A DNA stretch of 64,000 bases from Exiguobacterium sp. KRL4 (GTDB taxonomy: Bacteria > Bacillota > Bacilli > Exiguobacteriales > Exiguobacteriaceae). The notes beneath the pieces are model-generated. The model searched no databases, was not told where the DNA came from, and saw nothing but the letters and a program-made list of their open reading frames with translations. The position numbers were made by a program, and so were the translations under genes. This document shows, piece after piece, positions 7,475 through 15,515 of the stretch (positions are counted from its first letter, which is position 1; each line of letters starts with the position of its first letter). The stretch spans positions 1 through 64,000 of the forward strand of contig NZ_MOLV01000002.1 of NCBI RefSeq assembly GCF_001870785.1, read 5' to 3'.

Positions 7475-10060
7475 ATGAAATCATGGCTTAATCGTACGAT
7501 TGGACGCCAAATTATGTTCGCCTTCTATATGATTATTCTGACACTCGTGCTGACCTCAGCCGGAGTTTATTTTTATACGAAAAACCAAGTGCAGAATTCG
7601 CGTCAGGAACTGTTGACGTTGAACGATCATCGAACACGAGCGACGAACTTATATGAATCCTGGCAGATTCTCCAATATGAAATGCGTGGATTCGTTCTGT
7701 TAGGTGATGAGGCGATGCTTAAAGAAATCGAACGAAAAAAAGACGCCATCAATCGCCAGACGACATGGTTCGAGAAAAATGCGCGTTTTAAGGAAGAAGA
7801 ACAATATGCGACGGATGCGCGAGCACTTTATAGTGCTTACACGGAACGCGTCATGCCTAGCCTGACGAATTATGTCGCGGCTAAAAAAGACGGTGACATC
7901 ACAGAACCGTTCTTACAGATGGCGACGCTTGGAAAAGTCACACAAGCCCCAATGCTTGATCCGGACCGGAAGTTCAACATCCAAACGAAAAGTGCAACGG
8001 ATATGAGCTCGAGCATCGTTGATATGGAAACGGTCTTTACGGAGTATCGTAACTCGCTGAATCAGCAAGAGTTGGCGGCACAAGAAAAACTGGGGAAACA
8101 AGTGAATGCTTCACAAATTCTTGGATTCATCAATTTAGCTGTTCTTGTCCTCATCATTGCGTTACTAGTTCGTCCGTTTGTTGCGAGACTGACCCGTCAA
8201 TTACGTCAGTTGAATCGAGAGAGTAGCCGCTTGGCACAAGGCGAAGATGCGACGCCGATTGAAGTCTTGCATGCAGAAGATGAGATTGGTGAACTGACGA
8301 CGACCTTTAACCAAATGGCGTCGGCGATTTCCGCACAGAAGATGCAACTCGTCTCAAGTAATGACGAACTGCAAAGCCAACAAGAAGAACTGGTCGCACA
8401 ACAAGAAGAATTGCAAACCCAACAAGAAGAACTGGAAGAAGCTCTCGATATCACGTTACGAAATGAAACGCATTTACGTTACCGGAACGAATTGACGGAA
8501 ACCCTCGCGTCACGCGAGACATTGACGGCCTATCCGGCCATCATCGAGAAGTTGATCACGATCACGGATGCCGAGTTAGGGGCAATCGTCTTCCTCGAAG
8601 AAGACCGCTATACGGATATCGTCTCTTACGGGATGACCGTCGATCAGGAACGTAAACTCTTGACGTCCTCGATGTCTTTGCTCGAGCGGGCACGGATGCA
8701 TAAGCGGGCTGTCCGATCGACGAAACAGGTCACAAGTAATCATCCGCTGCCGTATCCGTACAGCATGTATGAAACGGTGGTTCCGGTCATGGACCCGGCA
8801 ACGAATACGATGATTGCGAGTATCTATCTCGTTCGTTATCGTGATCAATTTAATGATGACCAGACCGACGAAATCTGGTCGTTCTCGCGTCAATTGGCAT
8901 TATCCTTATTACGGATGCGTGTCTTTGACGAAATCGAACGTGAACGTGAGAAAACCTCGAAGCTGTTGCACTCGATCCGTGAAGCGGTCATTTATATCGA
9001 AGGCGGAAAAATCTTTGCCAATAAACCGTTGTTGGCGTTGTTCCACCACCCGGCACATGATCAGTTCAACGACGACGGTTTGATGACGCTTGATGTCAAA
9101 ATCGAAGAGTTGGCCGTCCAAGTCGACCAACATGAAGCGTTTTTGGATTATATGGATCGTGTGTGCAGTCATGAGATACCGACTGAAGGATTGTCGTTAT
9201 CACTCAATAAAGAAGAACGGTTCGTCCAGGTCTATGCGGAAGGCATTCATTACGGTGGTCGATTCCGCGGAACGATGCTCGTCTTACGGGATGTGACGAT
9301 AGAGACGGGAATCGATCGGATGAAGTCAGAATTCGTATCGACGGTCTCCCATGAACTGCGGACACCACTCGCCTCGATCTTTGGCTACACGGAATTGATG
9401 CTTGCGAAAGATTTGCCGGCGGATCGACAACAACGTTACTTGACGACGATTCATACCGAGACACAACGTCTGACGAGTCTCGTTAATGATTTCCTCGACG
9501 TTCAGCGGATGGAATCGAGCCAACAGCAGTATCATTTCAAGGCGCTTGACCTTGCGACCTTGATTCAGGAAGTGGCTGAATTCCAAGCCGGTTCAGCGAC
9601 GCATCACGAGTTGAGTCTCGAGACGGGCGATGCACCGGTGCGACGGGTCGAAGCGGACGAAGCGAAGATGCGACAACTGTTTGGAAATCTAATCAACAAC
9701 GCCATCAAGTATTCACCGGATGGCGGACAAGTTGAGTTAAGACTTGAAGAATTAGACGATCGGTTACGCATTACGGTTACGGACGAAGGTATCGGCATTC
9801 CGCGTCAAGCGTTACCGGAACTGTTCGGCAAGTTTTACCGGGTCGATAATTCCGACAGCCGGAAAATCGGCGGGACTGGTCTTGGCTTGGCGATTTGTCA
9901 AGAAATCGTCCGGGCGCATGAAGGGTTGATTCACGTGGAATCGACGGAAGGAACGGGTTCGGTCTTTACTGTCGAACTGCCATTCGTTCAAGAAGATGTA
10001 TTGCTTCAAGAAATCATTGAGGCACCAACCGCTTCCGACAGCCATCTTCGTAAACGATAA
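7475..10060 (+). CDS. Orphan membrane sensor histidine kinase (HAMP-coiled coil-GAF-HisKA-HATPase)
   Basis: An 861-residue kinase. Membrane segments are at about 13-35 and 213-235, bracketing a helical extracellular sensor of the CHASE3/four-helix type. A HAMP linker follows, then a coiled coil made of near-exact heptads (QQEEL repeated at seven-residue spacing, about residues 305-330), a GAF-like domain (about 350-490), a PAS-like region, HisKA with H626 in VSHELRTP, and a HATPase domain with N, G1 and G2 boxes (NLINNAIKYS, DEGIGIP, GGTGLGLAIC). No response regulator gene is adjacent, so its partner is elsewhere. RBS GAGGGGGATC precedes the ATG. Signal unknown. Confidence 0.9.
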   Translation: MKSWLNRTIGRQIMFAFYMIILTLVLTSAGVYFYTKNQVQNSRQELLTLNDHRTRATNLYESWQILQYEMRGFVLLGDEAMLKEIERKKDAINRQTTWFEKNARFKEEEQYATDARALYSAYTERVMPSLTNYVAAKKDGDITEPFLQMATLGKVTQAPMLDPDRKFNIQTKSATDMSSSIVDMETVFTEYRNSLNQQELAAQEKLGKQVNASQILGFINLAVLVLIIALLVRPFVARLTRQLRQLNRESSRLAQGEDATPIEVLHAEDEIGELTTTFNQMASAISAQKMQLVSSNDELQSQQEELVAQQEELQTQQEELEEALDITLRNETHLRYRNELTETLASRETLTAYPAIIEKLITITDAELGAIVFLEEDRYTDIVSYGMTVDQERKLLTSSMSLLERARMHKRAVRSTKQVTSNHPLPYPYSMYETVVPVMDPATNTMIASIYLVRYRDQFNDDQTDEIWSFSRQLALSLLRMRVFDEIEREREKTSKLLHSIREAVIYIEGGKIFANKPLLALFHHPAHDQFNDDGLMTLDVKIEELAVQVDQHEAFLDYMDRVCSHEIPTEGLSLSLNKEERFVQVYAEGIHYGGRFRGTMLVLRDVTIETGIDRMKSEFVSTVSHELRTPLASIFGYTELMLAKDLPADRQQRYLTTIHTETQRLTSLVNDFLDVQRMESSQQQYHFKALDLATLIQEVAEFQAGSATHHELSLETGDAPVRRVEADEAKMRQLFGNLINNAIKYSPDGGQVELRLEELDDRLRITVTDEGIGIPRQALPELFGKFYRVDNSDSRKIGGTGLGLAICQEIVRAHEGLIHVESTEGTGSVFTVELPFVQEDVLLQEIIEAPTASDSHLRKR

Positions 10061-10092
10061 ATAGTGTTCCAAGTGTTGATGCGTACAGCAAA

Positions 10093-10120
10093 GACAGTGG
10101 GTTCCCCGGAACCCGCTGTC
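10093..10120 (+). terminator. Terminator of the histidine kinase gene
   Basis: GACAGTGGGTTCC and GGAACCCGCTGTC form a 13-bp stem with one G-T pair and a two-base loop, followed by TTTTGTTTT. Confidence 0.85.
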
Positions 10121-10218
10121 TTTTGTTTTGGACAACGAAAGTGGATTGTAACGCGATTGAAACGGGAAAATGATTCATAAGAACTCACTTACTCTGATCA
10201 GAAAAGGGGCTGTTTTCG

Positions 10219-10245
10219 ATGAACCTTGTCCGTCCTCCTTGTTAA
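10219..10245 (+). CDS. Short leader ORF (MNLVRPPC) ahead of the MFS gene
   Basis: An ATG nine bases after AAAAGGGG opens eight codons that end at TAA (10243-10245), six bases before the TTG start of the transporter gene. The transporter itself has no recognisable ribosome binding site, so ribosomes finishing this mini-ORF may re-initiate on it. This is an inference from position; the peptide has no recognised relatives. Confidence 0.4.
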   Translation: MNLVRPPC

Positions 10246-10251
10246 GTCGGG

Positions 10252-11388
10252 TTGCGTCGGAATATCCGGATTCTTTACCTGATTCGTTTTGCGACAGCTT
10301 GTATTCCGGCCTATGTCATCGAGCGATTGTTTTGGGAGCAACGCGGGATGACGATTCAAGATGTCATCTATGCGGAAATCGTCTTTGCGTTGACGCTGGT
10401 CGTGTTGGAAATTCCGTTTGGTCTGATGGTCGACCGGTTTGGTCGTAAGATGGGGATGATCATCGGCACATCGTTTGAGTGCCTCTCGTTTCTTGTTCTG
10501 CTTCATGCCTTTAGTCTGTCGTCCTTTTTATTCGCGATGGTACTTGCGGGAATCGGAACAGCTGCCATCAGCGGGACGGAAGACGCGTTGTTGTACGAGT
10601 CGATGCAACAGACCGGAGCAGGCGATCGGTTCGAGCAGACGGTCGGGCAAATGAACGCGGTTGGTCTCGGGACGGCAGGCGGGGCCGCTCTGATGGGGGC
10701 GTGGCTCGCGCAATCGTTTGATTTGATTACCCATTATTATATTTCCTTCTGTTTTTTAGTCTGTGCGGTGTTGGCGAGTTGTCTTTTGTCGGACACACAC
10801 AGTGCACGGCCATCGACCGAACGAACGAATGATAGTGGATGGAACCGTCTATTGAAAATCCCGTCGTTTCTCCGCATCGTCTCGTTCACAGTCATGTTTG
10901 GTACGACGATCACCTTTTTGGATGAGTTTTGGCAACTGTATGTCCGGGATCAGGGGATTGCAGTTTCATGGTTTGGTATCATTCTGATCAGCTTAATGAT
11001 GGCTCAGGGTATCGGTAATCTGTTGCCGAAACCAACACGTCCGTCTACCGTTCTTTGTTATCTGTTACTGCTGTATATGAGTGGAATCATTCTGCTCGCC
11101 GTAATGGACGGCAGCTGGTCGGTGTTGGTGCTAATCGGTATTTTTTTGATATATGGGTGGTCGGAGCCTGTTTTGACGACGTTGTTGCAGGACTGTTTGC
11201 CGGATGAACGTCGGGCGACCGGAAGTTCGGCGGTCTCGTTCGCCGAGAGTCTCGCGACGATGGCGGTGGGCCTCGGTTTCGGTCACATCAGCCAGGCGAT
11301 CGGATTAAACGGGGCGTATTTTTACCTCGGTCTGACCGGTCTGTTGCTGGGACTTGGAATGATGTTTGTCTTGCGGATAAGGGGTTGA
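10252..11388 (+). CDS. MFS transporter
   Basis: A 378-residue protein with about 12 membrane segments. Motif A lies between segments 2 and 3 (GLMVDRFGRKMGM). The N-terminal pattern MRRNIRILYLIRF...ERLFWEQRGMTIQ is shared by a group of Bacilli MFS proteins that begin just here, supporting the TTG at 10252 as the start even though it lacks a ribosome binding site. Upstream in frame is a stop codon after three codons, so no earlier start exists. Substrate unknown; related proteins are usually annotated as multidrug or macrolide exporters. Confidence 0.8.
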   Translation: MRRNIRILYLIRFATACIPAYVIERLFWEQRGMTIQDVIYAEIVFALTLVVLEIPFGLMVDRFGRKMGMIIGTSFECLSFLVLLHAFSLSSFLFAMVLAGIGTAAISGTEDALLYESMQQTGAGDRFEQTVGQMNAVGLGTAGGAALMGAWLAQSFDLITHYYISFCFLVCAVLASCLLSDTHSARPSTERTNDSGWNRLLKIPSFLRIVSFTVMFGTTITFLDEFWQLYVRDQGIAVSWFGIILISLMMAQGIGNLLPKPTRPSTVLCYLLLLYMSGIILLAVMDGSWSVLVLIGIFLIYGWSEPVLTTLLQDCLPDERRATGSSAVSFAESLATMAVGLGFGHISQAIGLNGAYFYLGLTGLLLGLGMMFVLRIRG

Positions 11389-11417
11389 TAATCCAATTCG
11401 GATTTTAGAAGGCTTAC

Positions 11418-11454
11418 TTTTTCCTGAAAGAGTTGCGTGTAGCGAGTAATTCTT
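11418..11454 (+). repeat. 37-bp direct repeat, left copy
   Basis: The 37 bases starting TTTTTCCTG and ending GAGTAATTCTT match the 37 bases at 11594-11630 with three differences. An inverted, looser copy lies at 11483-11516, so the left copy can fold into a stem with it. Confidence 0.75.
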
Positions 11455-11593
11455 GTTGAACAAAATGGGGCTGATTCAAAAAAGTATTACTCGTCTTTTC
11501 ACGCCCTTTCCTCAGGCGAGACACAAGCCAGTTTTCCTGCCTCATTCAGGCAGAAAATCGGGTCTTGTTTGTCTCTGACAGCGCAAAATGCGC

Positions 11594-11630
11594 TTTTTCC
11601 TGTAGGAGTTGCGTGAAGCGAGTAATTCTT
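11594..11630 (+). repeat. 37-bp direct repeat, right copy
   Basis: Matches 11418-11454 with three substitutions; embedded in the larger structured repeat. Confidence 0.75.
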
Positions 11631-11643
11631 TTTTTACGAGATG

Positions 11644-11672
11644 AGGGTGGCAGACTTATAATCTGCCACCCT
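11644..11672. other. Perfect 11-bp hairpin
   Basis: AGGGTGGCAGA and TCTGCCACCCT around the loop CTTATAA. No clear T tract on either strand, so termination is possible but unproven. Lies between the stop codons of convergent MFS genes. Confidence 0.6.
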
Positions 11673-11740
11673 CAATCTGTATAGAGATTGACTTTTAAGT
11701 CAGCCCAATTTTCATGGATCGTATTCAAAACATGGATTAA

Positions 11741-12919
11741 TTACGAAACGTGGCGTTCCGCGGAGGCGGGGACGCACTGTTGAAGCCGCCGTGCCGCAGG
11801 AAGCATTAACAGCGCGATGACGGCGGCAAGCCAGTACACGATTTCGATGTTCAAGCGGTCCGCAAGCAGACCAAACAGTAAACTGCCGAGACAAAAACTG
11901 AGGGTATAGACGGTTTGCTGCATGCTGTACACATAAGGTAACCGGGCGATGGGTGTAGCTTCCTGCAACCGCGTGTTCATGTCAATGGCCCGTAATTGAC
12001 TGGCTGCTCCTTGTACGATACAGGCAACGATGGCAAACACGACATGCGGTGCCGAAGCGAAGAGGATCGTCGCACCAATCGATAACACGACACTGCTCAG
12101 CAACAAAGGTGTCCGCTTCATGCGACGGAGCATATAGTAACTGCCGCCGATCATGCTGAGCAGGTAAAAGGCATTGAGAATGCCCCACCAGCTGCCGGAT
12201 AATGCGAGATGCGTATCGATATAAACAAGAAACAACGCTGAGATCCAGGCGGTGCTCGCAAACGCATCGATGCCAAGTAACGTCGTATTGAGACGGGCAG
12301 CCGGATGCGTGCGGGTATATCGAAAACTGGATTGGAATGTCGGCGATTCGTCCGAATCTTCGACCGGATCAGCCAGTTGACGCACTTGACGATGAAACAA
12401 CGTTGTCCAAAGGGTCGCTCCGATAAACAAGCCGAAGGAAATCATCAAAACAAGATGCGGCGAACCAACACTGACGAAAATGGCTCCAAGCGGCCACATC
12501 ACGAGTTGGACGACTTGATTGGTTCCTTGGACCAAACTGTTTGCTTTTTGTAAATCATCGGTGATCCGAGGCAGGAAGGCACTCTCGATGGGACGTGCAA
12601 AACCATCGAGGAACGCAATCCAAACGACGCACACGAGAAGAGAAGCAAGGGGAAGATCGAGAAAAACGATCAGTCCCAGTGTGACGGTTTTAATAAGTTG
12701 GCTAAACAACAGCAAGGATGCATGTCGAAAACGTCGTGCAAGAGAAGCAAAGAAAAATCCGCTCATGGTCATGCCTGCTGTCACGGCAATCGGAAACAAG
12801 GCAGCTGTACTGGCTTGACCCGTTTGTTGGTAAAGGGTAGCGATGAGCGCGACGATGTAGAGCGCATCTCCCGCATTCGCTACCCACTGGCTGACCAGTA
12901 AAGTTGTAAATCGGTTCAT
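11741..12919 (-). CDS. MFS transporter, macrolide-efflux-like
   Basis: A 392-residue membrane protein with about 12 segments. The opening NRFTTLLVSQWVANAGDALYIVAL and the segment-2/3 loop (FASLARRFRHASLL) are typical of the MFS-3 (MefA/YkuC-like) group. The ATG at 12919 follows GGAGGTTTTTTAG. A strong sigma-A promoter lies 89 bp upstream. It stands alone, converging on the transporter at 10252. Proteins of this group export macrolides or unknown toxic compounds; substrate not predictable here. Confidence 0.85.
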   Translation of the reverse strand: MNRFTTLLVSQWVANAGDALYIVALIATLYQQTGQASTAALFPIAVTAGMTMSGFFFASLARRFRHASLLLFSQLIKTVTLGLIVFLDLPLASLLVCVVWIAFLDGFARPIESAFLPRITDDLQKANSLVQGTNQVVQLVMWPLGAIFVSVGSPHLVLMISFGLFIGATLWTTLFHRQVRQLADPVEDSDESPTFQSSFRYTRTHPAARLNTTLLGIDAFASTAWISALFLVYIDTHLALSGSWWGILNAFYLLSMIGGSYYMLRRMKRTPLLLSSVVLSIGATILFASAPHVVFAIVACIVQGAASQLRAIDMNTRLQEATPIARLPYVYSMQQTVYTLSFCLGSLLFGLLADRLNIEIVYWLAAVIALLMLPAARRLQQCVPASAERHVS

Positions 12920-13007
12920 CTAAAAAACCTCCACATCGTTCGTATTTAGTTGGTGGATGGATCAATAGATGGATTTACATCGGTCGCCCTCATTTTGTTT
13001 TTTTTTG

Positions 13008-13036
13008 ATTGTATAAGGAAGATAATGGATTGTCAA
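13008..13036 (-). promoter_or_regulatory. Sigma-A promoter of the MFS gene at 11741-12919
   Basis: On the minus strand TTGACA (13036-13031), a 17-base spacer and TACAAT (13013-13008): perfect -35 and near-perfect -10, correct spacing. It directs transcription of the minus-strand MFS gene and lies just past the end of the upstream ABC operon. Confidence 0.8.
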
Positions 13037-13061
13037 CGTTATCATTGATGCTATCGGGGTT

Positions 13062-14195
13062 TTAGACCGGTCGTTGTTTTTTCAACGCCCGCATATTGAG
13101 CAAAACGAACAAAGTCATGAAACCAGTCAAAACGATTAAATCAATCCAAATATCCGTGAAACCAGCGCCTCGGATCATGATGTTTTGCAAGGCGTCTGCG
13201 GCGTAGGTCAACGGCATCAAACGATTGATGACTTCCACCCAAGTCGGAGCATCGGTCAAATCAAAAAGTCCACTGAAAAAAATCTGCGGAACGATGGCGA
13301 GCGGGATGAACTGAATCAGTTGAAATTCCGTCCGGGAAAAACTCGACAACAGTAAACCGAGTGATAAGGCAACGCTGGCCGTCAAAAGATTTACGAACAA
13401 GAGCAGGAAATAGTTTCCTTCCTGCGTCACGTTCAGAACGTTGACGATAAACAATTGAATGAGGATCGTCTGAATGGTCACGAACAAGAAAAATCCGACG
13501 AAATAACCGAAGACGATGCTCGACCGTTTAAGGGGAGTCGCAAGCGTTCGTTCAAGTGTTCCGCTGGAGCGTTCCCGCAAAAAGCTGACACCGGCAATGA
13601 TAAAGACAAACAAGAAGATGAAGAATCCCATCAAGGCGGGCGCGATTTGATCAAACAATTCCGCATCCGGACTACCGTACAAAAACTGGATGTCCGGTTT
13701 AGCGGTCGGAGGCACGACAGGGGACGGAGCGTCGAACGTCTGGTTCGTCAACTCGGTGAGTCGCTGTTGCAACTGCTTGACGGTCTCCGAAAGTTTTGTG
13801 TTCGTCGCGGTTGCCTGTTGTCCCTGAATCGTGATCAACGTCTCTTGAATGACTTGGAGTGCCGCGGCATTTTTCGAGACATCGCCACCTTCTATCAAAA
13901 TCTCCGGTTGACCATTCTGATAGGTGATCAAGGCTTCAATCCGTTGATCATTGATCGCGTCCATGCCTTCGGCTTCCGTTTTAAAAGACTGTGTCTCGGT
14001 TTTGGAAGCTAATGTGTCTGCAAAGGCAGACGGTACATCAACCGTTCCGATTGTCACGTCGTCGGAACTCGATCCGAGAATCGTCGACAGTAAAAAGAGG
14101 ACGAACAACGGAGCAAGGAACATCATCGCAATCGTTCGTTTGTCCCGAAAAATTTGGGAGATGACACGTTCAGCTACCGTCAGAATTTGCATCAT
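13062..14195 (-). CDS. ABC-2 type exporter, permease subunit
   Basis: A 377-residue permease. One membrane segment at about 20-40 (TIAMMFLAPLFVLFLLSTIL), a large extracellular domain (about 45-175, with coiled-coil-like QVIQETLITIQ...LSETVKQLQQRL), then five segments containing the FLRERSSGTLERTLATP motif diagnostic of ABC-2/YhgE-type permeases. It overlaps the ATPase gene by four bases and would form the membrane half of a drug, lipid or polysaccharide exporter. Last gene of the operon that begins at 20472. Confidence 0.9.
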   Translation of the reverse strand: MMQILTVAERVISQIFRDKRTIAMMFLAPLFVLFLLSTILGSSSDDVTIGTVDVPSAFADTLASKTETQSFKTEAEGMDAINDQRIEALITYQNGQPEILIEGGDVSKNAAALQVIQETLITIQGQQATATNTKLSETVKQLQQRLTELTNQTFDAPSPVVPPTAKPDIQFLYGSPDAELFDQIAPALMGFFIFLFVFIIAGVSFLRERSSGTLERTLATPLKRSSIVFGYFVGFFLFVTIQTILIQLFIVNVLNVTQEGNYFLLLFVNLLTASVALSLGLLLSSFSRTEFQLIQFIPLAIVPQIFFSGLFDLTDAPTWVEVINRLMPLTYAADALQNIMIRGAGFTDIWIDLIVLTGFMTLFVLLNMRALKKQRPV

Positions 14196-14893
14196 ACTCG
14201 CTCCTTTTGAATGAAAGCTTCATCGATGGAACCAAAACGTTGAATCAAGTCATCGGGGGTCCCGGCTTCGATTAGACGACCATGTTGGATCAATAATAAC
14301 CGATCGCAACGCTCCGCTTCATCCATGACATGTGTCGTGACGAGTACCGTTACACCGGACTGGCGCAGTTGTTCAAACTCATGCCAAAATGTTTTCTTAA
14401 GCGCGGGATCAATCCCGACCGTCGGTTCATCGAGCAACAGAAGACTCGGTTCGTGGATCAAGGCGATGGCCAGACTGAGCCGCCGTTTCATTCCACCGGA
14501 AAATTGATGGATCGGACGATCGGCATCTTTCTTCAAATCGACGAATTCAAGGACGGTTTCGATGCGCGCTCGAAGACGTGCTTTTTTTAAACCGTATAGT
14601 TTTCCGAAATACCGCAGATTTCCGCGCGCCGTTAAGTCTTCGTAAAGCGCATCCGACTGCGCCATGTAGCCGATATTCTCCGCTTGGGCGAGCGAGGGTT
14701 GTTTTGTGCCGAGAACCATGATCGTCCCGGTCGTTGGTTGTTGCAGACCAATCAACGACTTGATTAAAGTCGTTTTTCCGGAACCGCTCGGACCAATTAA
14801 ACCGACAATTTCACCTTGACCAATTGAAAACTGGACATCGCTCAAAACCGTGCGTTTCCCGAACGTTTGGGAGTAATGGGTTACGTCAATCAT
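14192..14893 (-). CDS. ABC exporter, ATP-binding subunit
   Basis: A 233-residue ATPase with Walker A GPSGSGKT at 34-41, Q-loop in YMAQSDALYEDLT, signature FSGGMKRRLSLA, Walker B LLLLDEPTVG and the H-loop histidine in VTTHVMDEAERC. The 'DEPTVGIDP' and 'MDEAE' blocks place it with the DrrA/CcmA-type drug-exporter ATPases that pair with ABC-2 permeases, which is exactly the next gene. No TetR-type regulator is found next to it, unlike many such pairs. Confidence 0.95.
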   Translation of the reverse strand: MIDVTHYSQTFGKRTVLSDVQFSIGQGEIVGLIGPSGSGKTTLIKSLIGLQQPTTGTIMVLGTKQPSLAQAENIGYMAQSDALYEDLTARGNLRYFGKLYGLKKARLRARIETVLEFVDLKKDADRPIHQFSGGMKRRLSLAIALIHEPSLLLLDEPTVGIDPALKKTFWHEFEQLRQSGVTVLVTTHVMDEAERCDRLLLIQHGRLIEAGTPDDLIQRFGSIDEAFIQKERV

Positions 14894-14908
14894 ACGATCA
14901 CATCCCTT

Positions 14909-15508
14909 CTACTTCTTTATACCCGCTTCGACACCCGATGATGAATCTTCCGCATGTTTTTTTCCTGAACGTGGACGGTCCCACAGTAAACGCAACGTTA
15001 CATAAAAATAGACGGCAGAGATGATGTAAAACAGACTGCCGATCGTTAAAAAATCAATCAGATAACCGGCAGCGATGATTCCAAGTGCCGACCATAAGGA
15101 TGTCTTGAAATGATAGCGGCCGATTGTCCGGCCAATCGTCATCAAGGCAAGTTCCTGCCGGGCCAGGATTGTTTTTTCCGTGTTCTTTTGCAGCGCACCA
15201 AGTATCCCCATGATGATTTGAATCAGGTAGACGTGGCTGATGGACGTCACAATCGGTACGTACAATAAAACCAGTGCCATGCCAAACGTGTGGGTGACAA
15301 GCAACGACCGGTCTCCGAACCGGTCACTCAGACGACCGATTCCGAGGTAAGCGAACGCTGAAGTCAGTGTGAAGAGACCGTAGGCAAGACCAAACTGAGC
15401 ATAGGAATCGCCAATTTGCCGGACAAGCAATAAATAAAACGGAAAAATGATACTGCTGCTCATTAAAATCATGCTTTGAATACGAACAAAAAGTGAATAG
15501 TTCATCAT
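14909..15508 (-). CDS. Half-size MFS-like protein (six membrane segments)
   Basis: Only 199 residues, about half the usual MFS length, with six predicted segments. The loop GIGRLSDRFGDRSLL matches MFS motif A, and KNTEKTILARQ...GRTIGRYHFKTSLWSALGIIAAGYLIDF matches the region from segment 4 to 5 of MFS proteins. The C-terminus is a soluble basic tail. It has proper start (ATG after GGAGACG) and stop and is tightly packed between neighbours (8 and 15 bp), so it is probably a real short gene rather than decay, possibly working as a homodimer or with a partner. Confidence 0.75.
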   Translation of the reverse strand: MMNYSLFVRIQSMILMSSSIIFPFYLLLVRQIGDSYAQFGLAYGLFTLTSAFAYLGIGRLSDRFGDRSLLVTHTFGMALVLLYVPIVTSISHVYLIQIIMGILGALQKNTEKTILARQELALMTIGRTIGRYHFKTSLWSALGIIAAGYLIDFLTIGSLFYIISAVYFYVTLRLLWDRPRSGKKHAEDSSSGVEAGIKK

Positions 15509-15515
15509 CGTCTCC

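Larger units (their letters stand above)
11467..11709. repeat. Structured, MITE-like intergenic repeat, copy 2
   Basis: About 243 bp bounded by the inverted motifs GGGGCTGATTCAAAAAAGT (11467-11485) and ACTTTTAAGTCAGCCC (11691-11706). Inside are a long imperfect hairpin (GAGACACAAG...CTTGTTTGTCTC, about 11517-11576), the small hairpin AGCGC-AAAAT-GCGCT (11580-11594), the second 37-bp direct repeat (11594-11630) and a perfect hairpin (11644-11672). No protein is encoded. The order of motifs is shared with 364-655. It fills the space between the MFS genes ending at 11388 and 11741. Confidence 0.55.

Noticed and set aside
10170-10448. 92-codon reading frame overlapping the MFS start
   Set aside because: It overlaps the conserved N-terminus of the transporter in another frame, and its translation is Ser/Cys-rich with no family resemblance.
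13455-14012. 185-codon plus-strand reading frame opposite the ABC-2 permease
   Set aside because: It is antisense to a well-supported permease gene, lacks a ribosome binding site and has an un-protein-like Arg/Asp-rich composition.
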